Positions 1-7,233 of a stretch of DNA of 19,885 nucleotides are shown in pieces. The DNA is from Isotricha intestinalis (taxonomy: Eukaryota > Ciliophora > Litostomatea > Vestibuliferida > Isotrichidae), in the NCBI GenBank assembly GCA_023807065.1, contig JAJJLU010000758.1, forward strand, positions 1 through 19,885, in the 5' to 3' direction. The notes below the pieces were generated by a model. That model made no database searches, was not told where the DNA came from, and saw only the letters and a program-made list of their open reading frames with translations. How positions within the stretch are numbered: the first letter of the stretch is position 1; every line of letters starts with the position of its first letter. The translations under genes and the position numbers were made by a program.

Positions 1-47
1 CCCCAATCCCCAATCCCCAATCCCCAATCCCCAATCCCCAATCCCCA
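1..47. repeat. Telomere, tandem CCCCAAT units
   Basis: Six perfect copies of the 7-mer CCCCAAT are followed by CCCCA, and then ordinary AT-rich sequence begins. The C-rich strand reads inward, which is the expected orientation for a left chromosome end, so the 3' overhang strand would carry GGGGATT units. The unit resembles the CCCCAA repeat of Tetrahymena with one extra T. The array starts at base 1, so the true length is unknown. The window therefore begins at, or very near, a physical chromosome end. Confidence 0.95.
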
Positions 48-280
48 TATATAAATTTTAATGAATACAAATTTATTTTTTCAAATAAGTATTTTTTAAT
101 TTAGTTAAAAAAGACATTTAATTAAACATTTTTAATTAAAAAAAAAGTAAATTATTAACCAAAAAAATAAAAGTAAATCATAGAAAAAAAAATATTGAGG
201 AACAAACTTAAAAGAGGAGAAAAAATAGGATACAAAGAAAATAGAAAAGTAAGCAAAAGAATTCAATATATATATAACAA

Positions 281-1226
281 CATGATAAAATTAACAAAGA
301 CAATATTAGTATAAATCAATTTAGATAAAGATTATTAAAAAGTAAATTTTTAAGGGAAGGTACTTAGTATATAGTGTATAAAGTTAAAGAAAAAGAGAAG
401 TTAGATCAATGAAAATAACAAAAAAAATCCTTCTTATTCAATAAGAGATGATAAAGAAATTTTGTAATGAAATAATATTTAAGCATTTAAATATATTAAA
501 AATATTTTATTTTTATTCAAATAAAGAAGGTCAATTATAACTGAATTATGTTCTAGTTATTATTTAAAGATTTAAAGTCAAAAATATATTAATAATAAAA
601 AGAAATAAAAGTAATTTTTCCTTTATAAAAATATGTGATTTTGGAACAAAAAGATTAAGAAAAAAATTATGATGAGAAATAAGATATATGATTATATAGA
701 GTAATATTATATGTATTAATAAGTGCTAGATTTACTAAACCTTCTTTAGAAGGAGAAAGTAAATCCTTTAAAATATAATTGGTTAATTAATAATAAATCT
801 AAAGAAATGTTAAATCAAATAAAATAATGATATTATAATGAAATTAGTTTAATTTGTAAAAATTATCACAGTGATTATTATTCAAGAAAATACTGTTAAT
901 TATTTATTTCATGATTTTTCTAAAATTCTAATGTTATTAATACTTATAAATTATTTAATAGGATTTATTTAAATAGAAATGGTAAATTCATTAAAATAAA
1001 TTATAATATCTAATACTTAGAAAATTTATTAATATTATTTTTAAAAATATTGATATGGCTAATAATCAATTTATTGAAAATGAAAAATTTGTAACTGTTA
1101 TTAATAAAGAAAACTGTTTGATTAAATTGAAATTATGTTAAAACAAAGAAATAAAAAAAACGATTAATGGAGATGGAATGTATTACTTTTGAAGAATTTG
1201 CAATTGATATGAGAAAAATACAATAA
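281..1226 (+). pseudogene. Decayed calcium-dependent protein kinase (CDPK) gene
   Basis: This is an ordered set of CDPK landmarks in shifting frames. Frame 2 has a glycine-loop-like EGT*YIVYKVKEKEK (356-400). Frame 1 (427-660) has KKILL, then NEIIFKHLNILKIFYFYS, a catalytic-loop remnant FKVKNILI (571-594), and KICDFGTKR with the DFG motif at 637-645. Frame 2 (668-760) has YDEK*DI*LYRVILYVLIS and then EGES. EF-hand remnants follow: LFNRIYLNRNGKFIKINY (951-1004, Tyr where the first Asp is expected), IDMANNQFIENEKF (1049-1090), and NGDGM (1166-1180) joined after one extra base to ITFEEFAIDMRKIQ, ending at TAA 1224-1226. Stops interrupt it at 365, 410, 416, 442, 538, 565, 680 and 689; the TGA at 689 sits where CDPKs have Trp. 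The frame changes in the A-run at 419-427. Helices alpha-D/E and part of the activation segment are missing. The order kinase then EF-hands, with LIKLKL-type spacing, identifies a CDPK rather than a GSK3 or CDK kinase. It cannot encode a working kinase under any simple intron model. The upstream limit is uncertain. Confidence 0.78.
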
Positions 1227-1465
1227 ATATGTTTAATTTTTTTAATACTTTTAATTTAACTAAATTAATTTTATTTTTGATTTTTTGAGTTAAAGATAAT
1301 TTATTTATATAATTATTTTCTAATTATTTTCCTTTATATAAACATTATTTTTTTAAAATACAAAAAAAATTAAATGTAACCCAAAAAAATATTAATTAAC
1401 TTAAAAAAAGCATTTAATAAATTAAATTTTCTATTTAAACTATTTAACAGAATTTACAAGTTTGA

Positions 1466-1954
1466 TTAATTTCTTTTTTTTTTTTCTTCTAATTGTTGTA
1501 GTTCTTCTCTATTAGTTTTAGGACAATCAATATCTTCAAAAGTATCTTGATTAATATTTTGTTCTTCAAAATTATTTTTTTCATTTTCACAATTTTGAAA
1601 ATCTTTTCCCATTTTAATATTATTTTCAGTATTTTCTTTAACATTTTCTTCTTCTTCAACTTCTTCAATTGCATTTTGTTTTTTTAATAATTCTTTTACT
1701 ATTGAAAATTCATTTTTTATACTTCTTTTTCTTATTTCTAAAAATGAATTTTTTAAATTTTTTTCTTTCTCTTCATTTTTTATTTCTTCAAATTTTGTTT
1801 TTAATTCGTTAAATTTTATATTTCCACCAAAACTTACACTATTTCTTTTTTTTTTAGAATAATTTAATATTTTTAATGGAGATAATAAATTTGCATTTTT
1901 TAAAGAAGATCTTTTTGGTTTTTGAATATGTGAAATTATTGCTTCTTGTGACAT
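1466..1954 (-). CDS. Small charged protein with PP1-docking-like N-terminus
   Basis: The protein has 162 residues, starts at the first ATG (a TAG lies four codons upstream in frame) and ends in TAA. The N-terminal 50 residues are the distinctive part. A basic KPKRSSLK (12-19) is followed by SPLKIL, then KKKRNSVSFGGNIKF (34-48). The spacing of an SSLK motif before an SVSF motif recalls the SILK and RVxF pair that docks protein phosphatase 1 in KNL1/Spc105 and related scaffolds, although the RVxF position lacks the usual basic residue immediately before Val. The rest (51-162) is acidic-basic, Glu/Lys/Asn-rich and probably coiled or disordered, with no recognisable domain. It could be a PP1 regulator or kinetochore-type scaffold fragment. 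That is inference from short motifs only, since low-complexity proteins can produce such matches by chance. It is the first intact gene inward of the telomere. Confidence 0.75.
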   Translation of the reverse strand: MSQEAIISHIQKPKRSSLKNANLLSPLKILNYSKKKRNSVSFGGNIKFNELKTKFEEIKNEEKEKNLKNSFLEIRKRSIKNEFSIVKELLKKQNAIEEVEEEENVKENTENNIKMGKDFQNCENEKNNFEEQNINQDTFEDIDCPKTNREELQQLEEKKKRN

Positions 1955-2178
1955 TAAATCTTTCTATTTTTAAATTTTTTTATTTTTATAATATTTTAAT
2001 ACAATAAAAATTTTTTATATTAAAATAGAAAAAACCAAAATTACTTTAATTCATATTTTAATTTTATTTTTATATATATTTTATTTTACTATTTTTATTT
2101 ATATTATAAATGATTTATTTATTTCATTCATAATATTTAATTTGTTTTTAATTTTTTTTTTCCTTTTTTTATTTTAAT

Positions 2179-3093
2179 TTATTTCTTTGAATGATTTTTT
2201 TTATTTTTTAGTTTTTCAAAGAAATTATTAATTTTTATTGCTTTTTCTTTACTATCATTAATTAGTTTTTCAAATTTTTCATGTTTTTTCTGAATTTTTA
2301 ATTGATATAGTTTTCTTTCCAATAAATTTTTTTGTTTTTTTCTTGTAACTAAATTTAACATTAAAGCAGAATTAAAATTTTTATTTTTTGATAATAATTT
2401 ATCAAAAAATTGATTAAATTTAAAATTTAAATGATTTTTATCTTCAATATTTTCATTTAAATATTCATTAGGATTAATTAAATATTTTTGATCATAAAAT
2501 TTTAAAGTATCATCACAAAAATCAATCATTTTTTTACTATAATAATTAGAATCATTAATATCATTTTGAAAATTATTTAATTCTTTATTAGATAATTTAT
2601 CTAAATAATCTAAAGAATCTAATATTTTGTCTTTATTATATTTTTCTTTAATTTTTTTTTCTAAAGAATTACTTTCTTGAGAAAATGATATATTATTTAA
2701 AAAAGAATAATCATTATATGAGAATTTTTTATTTGTATCTGTTATAAAAACAGAAGAAGGATTATAATAATCATTTGATTTTATTAAAGAATTTTTTTTT
2801 TCTGATTTTATTATTGGAATATTTCTTGATATACCTTTTGATAATGTTAATCTTCTTTCTGTTATTGGAATATTATTTTTTAATTTTTTTGTTGTTTTTC
2901 TTCTTATTGAACTTCTATAATAATTTCTATTTATTTTAGATATTATTATTTTTCTTTCATTTAATAATGATAAATCATCATCTAAATCATTTGATTTATT
3001 TTCTATTATTGATGGAATATAAGGTAATTTTTCATTTATATTTAGAGAAGTAAAAGGAAAATCTCTTAATGAAGAAGGCTTTTTATATAACAT
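2179..3093 (-). CDS. Unknown basic, Lys/Asn-rich protein
   Basis: I do not recognise this 304-residue protein. It starts at ATG 3093 and ends in TAA. The N-terminal third contains Arg/Lys-rich patches (around RRKTTKKLKN and ERRLTLSK) alternating with Ser/Asn-rich stretches, which suggests disorder and possible nucleic-acid or microtubule contact. The middle (about 140-230) is acidic and hydrophilic with repeated Asp/Tyr. The last 60 residues, from about 245, are strongly basic and heptad-like (many Leu, Lys and Glu), consistent with a coiled coil. There is no signal peptide, membrane segment or known catalytic motif. An uninterrupted 304-codon frame in about 80% AT DNA is good evidence that it is a real gene. 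It lies in the same orientation as its neighbours, with about 225 bases between it and the gene at 1466-1954. Confidence 0.8.
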   Translation of the reverse strand: MLYKKPSSLRDFPFTSLNINEKLPYIPSIIENKSNDLDDDLSLLNERKIIISKINRNYYRSSIRRKTTKKLKNNIPITERRLTLSKGISRNIPIIKSEKKNSLIKSNDYYNPSSVFITDTNKKFSYNDYSFLNNISFSQESNSLEKKIKEKYNKDKILDSLDYLDKLSNKELNNFQNDINDSNYYSKKMIDFCDDTLKFYDQKYLINPNEYLNENIEDKNHLNFKFNQFFDKLLSKNKNFNSALMLNLVTRKKQKNLLERKLYQLKIQKKHEKFEKLINDSKEKAIKINNFFEKLKNKKNHSKK

Positions 3094-4016
3094 TTTTTGT
3101 ATTTTATATAATGTTTAAAACAATAATATAAATAAATTATTATTTTTTATTGATTATTTATTTAAACAATGATAAAATTACATTTATAAATAAAATTAAT
3201 CCTCTTTTAAGGAATTATTGTTCTTATATAATAATAAGTATAAAAAATAATTTCAATAATTATATAATGAAAAAAAAAAAATTAAATAAATAAATAAAAA
3301 ACAATTTAAAATCTTTTTAATTTTAATTTAAATTATTAAAATTTCTTTAATAAAAGTGAAGAAAATGGAAATAATTTAATCAATTATTTTTTTTTATGAT
3401 ATATATATTTTTATATTCCAGGTAAAATATTATATAGATTTTATAAAACCTTTAATTTTTTTTTTATATAAAGAAAATAAAGTAAAAATAGGGATTTTGA
3501 TTTAAGAAGATGATAACTTAAACAAATTTATGAAAGTAAATATAATGAAAAATAGATATTTTTTCTCTATGTTGTTTACTTTATAAATTAATCACTTTTC
3601 ATATTGTTTATCAAATTAAAAACCAAATTCAATTAACTCATAAAGTTAAAAATGAAAAAATAAGAGAATAAGTCTTTTAATAATAAAAAATACAAAATAA
3701 ACAATTTAATGAAATAAATACTACCCCAAAAAAAACAAATACTCTAAAAATGATTTCAATTTCAAACAGAGCTAATATTATTCCATGCTCAAATGGGAAA
3801 AAAAAATTTAAAAAAAATGTTTCATAAGTTAAATATTATACAAAAAAATTGTTTATATAAGTTAAAGATATGATAAAATTAGTTAATATAATAATATATA
3901 GTTTTTAGTTTATTAATACAAATATATGATGTATACATTCCAATTTAAAGAAAATAAAATTATATCATCATATTTAATATATTATTTTTCTTATCTTATA
4001 TTAAATTTTATAAAGT
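3094..4016. other. Gene-free stretch with a possible gene relic
   Basis: No intact gene is visible in these 923 bases on either strand. Between about 3480 and 3830 the plus strand shows locally protein-like readings that are broken by TAA and TAG. The best is a 47-codon open stretch at 3684-3827 containing NRANIIPCSNGKKKFKKN. This may be the remnant of a decayed plus-strand gene, similar in state to the kinase relic beside the telomere, but I cannot assign it to a family. The rest is poly-A/poly-T-rich spacer. There is no tRNA-like or other GC-richer structured element. Confidence 0.4.
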
Positions 4017-4625
4017 TTAAGATATCATATTTTCCAATAATCCATTTTTATATTTATTAAAAATTTCAACATTTATATTTGTTTGAAAATCAAAAATTAA
4101 CAATAAATTATATTCAATTAAATTTAAATCTTCTAAAGGAATTCCAGAAATAATTGAATAAAAACTATTTTTAAAAATACAATCCTCATTCAATTTTATA
4201 GAAAGCAATATACAAGAAAATAAAATTCTATATATTGAATAATTATTTATAGGAATATTTTTAATACATAACCTATCAATATAAATTAAACTTGCAATTA
4301 AAGTATTTTCATTAATTTTTGTATAATATATTATTCTATTTAAATAATCTTTAATTGATATTTCTGGAATGCTTTCTGTAAAAAAAGGTTTGAATAAAGA
4401 ATTTTCTTTAATTTTTTGTCTTTTTATTTTTGAATTTTTTTCTACTAAAGTTTCTAATATTTTTGATATTGATATTATTGTTTTATATATTGATTCATTA
4501 AATAAATTTTCCTCTATTTCATCTATACTTATTTCTATACTTGAATTTGATTCTTCACTATCAAATGACATATTATTTTTTTCTTCTTCTTCTGATTCGA
4601 TTTTTTTAAAAAATAAAGTAGCCAT
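4017..4625 (-). CDS. Pho80/PCL-type (P/U-type) cyclin
   Basis: The protein has 202 residues. Residues 1-45 are acidic and Ser/Glu-rich, and 83-192 form a single cyclin fold of the Pho80 type. Visible hallmarks are PEISIKDYLNRIIYYT (87-102), the IDRL signature (116-119), LLSIKLNED (140-148, the Lys of the conserved A/S-x-K position), and the second-helix region NSFYSIISGIPLEDLNLIEY (153-172), followed by a hydrophobic LLLIFDF. Pho80-family cyclins bind and activate a cyclin-dependent kinase through this domain. In yeast they act in phosphate signalling and in plants and protists in cell-cycle or growth control, and the partner here is unknown. The usual GG before the ELNxLE segment is reduced to SG. 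Translation probably begins at ATG 4625, although Met19 is a second in-frame start that would only trim the acidic tail. It ends in TAA. Confidence 0.85.
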   Translation of the reverse strand: MATLFFKKIESEEEEKNNMSFDSEESNSSIEISIDEIEENLFNESIYKTIISISKILETLVEKNSKIKRQKIKENSLFKPFFTESIPEISIKDYLNRIIYYTKINENTLIASLIYIDRLCIKNIPINNYSIYRILFSCILLSIKLNEDCIFKNSFYSIISGIPLEDLNLIEYNLLLIFDFQTNINVEIFNKYKNGLLENMIS

Positions 4626-4897
4626 TAAAAATATAAAATAATTTAATTTATTTTTAATGTTTAAATATTAAAATATTATTTTTATCTTAGTTTTTATTAT
4701 TATTTAACAAATGTTTTTTTAAAAGTGAAAAAAATATTTTATTTATATTTATTTGAAATATCAATTAATTTCATATCAAATATTTTATTTTCTTAATCTT
4801 TAATAAATTTAGAATTTTGGAAAAAATAATAAATTATTTTCAAACCAAAAAATTTTCCCAAAAAAAAAATATATTTAAAAAATAATAAATGAAAAAA

Positions 4898-5539
4898 CTA
4901 AGCATTAGTTTTAAAAATTTCAGTTTTAACTTCCCCATTACTTAAATATTTAACAATTTTAGTGATTTTTTTCTTAATTCCTCCTTCAAAAACGAAATTC
5001 TCACTAGTTTCAATTTTTTGAATATCAATATTCTTTTCATAATTTTTATTCAAATTTTGACTTTCTAAATCAGCTCTATATATAACATCTTGTGGAATTT
5101 CATTAAAAGAATTAATGGGTTTACTATAATTATTATTATTATAATTATCATTATTATTATTATAATTATTATTATTATTATTATTTTGTAATCTCATATT
5201 AAATCTTTTAATAGCATCTGGATCTTTATATTCTCGAGAAGCGAAATTCCAAGCTCCAGATTCAGCATTACTTTTTAATATTCCTCCTGGATTTTTTTTT
5301 CCTTGTTCATATTGTTCGAAATAATCTTTTGGAGGAATTTTCTGATTATATTTATTCTCCCAATTCCATGTTTCATAACCACTTTCTGCATTTGTATTTA
5401 ATATTCTACCTTCGTCTTTTCCTTTTAATATTTCATTTGAATTATTTGATAAATTATCAAATTTTGATAAAGGTGGGTCATAATTATAACGGTTTTCTGT
5501 ATAATGGTAATTTACTTTACCTTTTTCTTTGATATTCAT
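4898..5539 (-). CDS. Unknown protein with duplicated NAESG motif and poly-Asn tract
   Basis: This 213-residue protein starts at ATG 5539 and ends in TAG, making it one of the two genes here not closed by TAA. I do not recognise the family. Two copies of a motif are clear: GRILNTNAESGYETWNW (44-60) and GGILKSNAESGAWNF (85-99). They share G-x-ILxxNAESG followed by Trp-Asn-aromatic. Residues 119-137 are almost pure Asn with scattered Tyr and Asp, encoded by an AAT microsatellite. The C-terminus has a compact, probably beta-forming segment, KKITKIVKYLSNGEVKTEIF (190-209). There is no signal peptide or membrane span, so a soluble cytoplasmic or axonemal protein is plausible. The Tyr, Trp and Asn content and the repeated short motif suggest a repetitive binding peptide rather than an enzyme. 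Confidence 0.8.
   Translation of the reverse strand: MNIKEKGKVNYHYTENRYNYDPPLSKFDNLSNNSNEILKGKDEGRILNTNAESGYETWNWENKYNQKIPPKDYFEQYEQGKKNPGGILKSNAESGAWNFASREYKDPDAIKRFNMRLQNNNNNNNYNNNNDNYNNNNYSKPINSFNEIPQDVIYRADLESQNLNKNYEKNIDIQKIETSENFVFEGGIKKKITKIVKYLSNGEVKTEIFKTNA
5129..5187. repeat. ATT/AAT trinucleotide microsatellite
   Basis: Imperfect tandem ATT units (AAT on the coding, minus strand) lie inside the unknown gene at 4898-5539 and encode its poly-Asn segment. Occasional ATA and ATC units break the run and give the Tyr and Asp residues. Such codon-repeat tracts are prone to length change, so the run length may differ between copies or strains. Confidence 0.8.
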
Positions 5540-5809
5540 TTTTTTATTATGAAATTTTTTTTATGTTTTTTTAAATATGTAATTTATTAATTTTTGATAA
5601 ATTTATATTGTTTTTAATTACAAAAAAATAATGGATAAATATTTATATAATTTAATAAAAAAATTACAATATTATTATTGAGGATTTTTATTTCTTTTCT
5701 TTATATTATCAAAACCTCATTTCTATGATTATGATTTAATTAAAACAATACTTTTACTTACATTAAAAAAATAAGAAAAAAAAAAATTAAAATAAACAAT
5801 TTAAATTTA
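5540..5809. promoter_or_regulatory. Shared spacer of a divergent gene pair
   Basis: These 270 bases separate the start codons of the minus-strand Asn-rich gene and the plus-strand RING gene, so both promoters must lie here. The sequence is AT-rich, with A-runs just before the plus-strand ATG. I see no motif specific enough to call as an element. Confidence 0.5.
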
Positions 5810-7027
5810 ATGAATAAAATATTAATTCTTTTAACATTATCATTGATAATTGAAATAAAAAGTAACATATGTGAAACATTTGAAGATTGTAATAATTGTA
5901 CATTAAATTTTAATTGCATTTGGAATATAAATAAATGTGAATTAAAAACATCAGAAAATAATAATCAATTAGAATGGTGGAATTTATTTTTTAAATGCGG
6001 AGAAAATCATAATAATATTTATTGTGGAGATTCAAAAATAGAAGATTTAGGAAATCAAATTCAATCTTTATCATTATCGAAAGTAAATGAAGGATATGGA
6101 ATTTCTGGTTTATTATGTTCTTATTCTTTTTTACATGAAAAAATAAAAAATAATTTAAGAATTGAATATAGTATTAAAACTACTGTTTATAATATTGCTT
6201 ATCCTAAAATTTCCATTAAATTTTTTTTTAATGATGATACTTCTTCAATTATTGAATTAACTAGAAATCAAATTTTTAAATATAATAATATTAAAAAAGT
6301 TGAAATTTATGTTTTATGTTATGAGAAATATTTTTATAATCCTTTCTTAATTACTTTTTTAACAAAAGATAAAACAATGAATCAATCAATTATAATTTTT
6401 ATATTATTAGCTTTAATTGTTTTAATAATAATCATAGTAATTATTTTACATTTTATTTGTTCTAAAAAAAAAGAACCTTTAAATATAAATGAAAATGAAA
6501 TTAGAAATGAAAATGAATTTCAAAATATAAATATTTTATCTTCAAATAGAAGAAATGATATTAATTTTAATAGAATTGATATTATTAATGAAGTTTTTAA
6601 AAATTTAATAACTGAAATTTCTTATCAAGACTTAATAAAAAAAAAAAAATCAAAAGAAAAATGTTCAATATGTTTAGAAGGTTTTCAAGAAGAAAAAGAA
6701 AAAATAAAAAATAATAAAATAAATAATGAAAAAGCAAATAAAATTATTATGACACCATGTGAACATTTTTTTCATTATAATTGTCTTTTTACTTGGTTAA
6801 GTAAAAGTAATGAAAATATAAAATGTCCAAATTGTAATTTTTTATTTATTAATGATGAAGAGGTTGAAAAATTAATTTTAAATGCAAATAATATTCATAA
6901 TCATAATAATAATTATTCTTCATCAAATATTTCTAGTTCGAATAATATTAGTGGTTCTGGTTCAAGAAGAAATTTTAGTATTACTTCAAATAATATGAGA
7001 ATACTAAGATTAAATGTTAATAATTAA
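5810..7027 (+). CDS. Single-pass membrane RING-H2 E3 ubiquitin ligase with PSI-like ectodomain
   Basis: The protein has 405 residues. Residues 1-18 form a hydrophobic signal peptide. The ectodomain begins with a cysteine cluster, C21-x5-C27-x2-C30-x5-C36-x-W38-x4-C43, that looks like the start of a PSI (plexin-semaphorin-integrin) domain. A strongly hydrophobic helix at about 194-217 is followed by Lys residues, giving type I topology. The cytosolic part carries a RING-H2 finger with all eight zinc ligands in order: C285, C288, C317, H319, H322, C325, C339, C342, with W328 after the sixth. The 28-residue loop between C288 and C317 is long and Lys-rich but within the RING range. The protein is expected to transfer ubiquitin from an E2 to targets at a membrane, as PA-TM-RING-like ligases do, but here the ectodomain is not a PA domain. 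The tail is Asn/Ser-rich. It ends in TAA and converges on the next gene. Confidence 0.88.
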   Translation: MNKILILLTLSLIIEIKSNICETFEDCNNCTLNFNCIWNINKCELKTSENNNQLEWWNLFFKCGENHNNIYCGDSKIEDLGNQIQSLSLSKVNEGYGISGLLCSYSFLHEKIKNNLRIEYSIKTTVYNIAYPKISIKFFFNDDTSSIIELTRNQIFKYNNIKKVEIYVLCYEKYFYNPFLITFLTKDKTMNQSIIIFILLALIVLIIIIVIILHFICSKKKEPLNINENEIRNENEFQNINILSSNRRNDINFNRIDIINEVFKNLITEISYQDLIKKKKSKEKCSICLEGFQEEKEKIKNNKINNEKANKIIMTPCEHFFHYNCLFTWLSKSNENIKCPNCNFLFINDEEVEKLILNANNIHNHNNNYSSSNISSSNNISGSGSRRNFSITSNNMRILRLNVNN

Positions 7028-7233
7028 AATATATAAATTTAATTATTCTTTTTAAGTAATTTATTGTTTTAATCAATTTTAATAAAAAATCATTTTTTAG
7101 ATTTTTCAAAGAAAGTTAATCATTTATTTTAATTAATATTAAAATATAATAAAAGAAAAAACACAATAAAAAAATAATCAATTTTTAATCAAAATCATCA
7201 ATAAAAAAGTAATATTAAATTAAAATAATATTA

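Noticed and set aside
427..660. Reading the subtelomeric kinase as an intact gene in a TAA/TAG = Gln code, or as a GSK3-type kinase.
   Set aside because: The window's intact genes use TAA and TAG as stops. The relic also has frame changes inside motifs (the A-run at 419-427 and the extra base 1181) and a TGA at a Trp position. Downstream EF-hands and the YDEK-DI segment fit a CDPK, not GSK3.
3094..4016. tRNA, rRNA, CRISPR or transposon terminal repeats in the long spacers.
   Set aside because: No GC-richer cloverleaf-like segment, regularly spaced direct repeat or paired terminal inverted repeat is visible here or in the spacers at 10756-11702 and 18939-19716.
4369..4641. A 90-codon plus-strand open frame over the cyclin gene.
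   Set aside because: It is Ser/Ile/Phe-rich, lies entirely antisense to a recognisable cyclin domain, and is a reverse-strand shadow.
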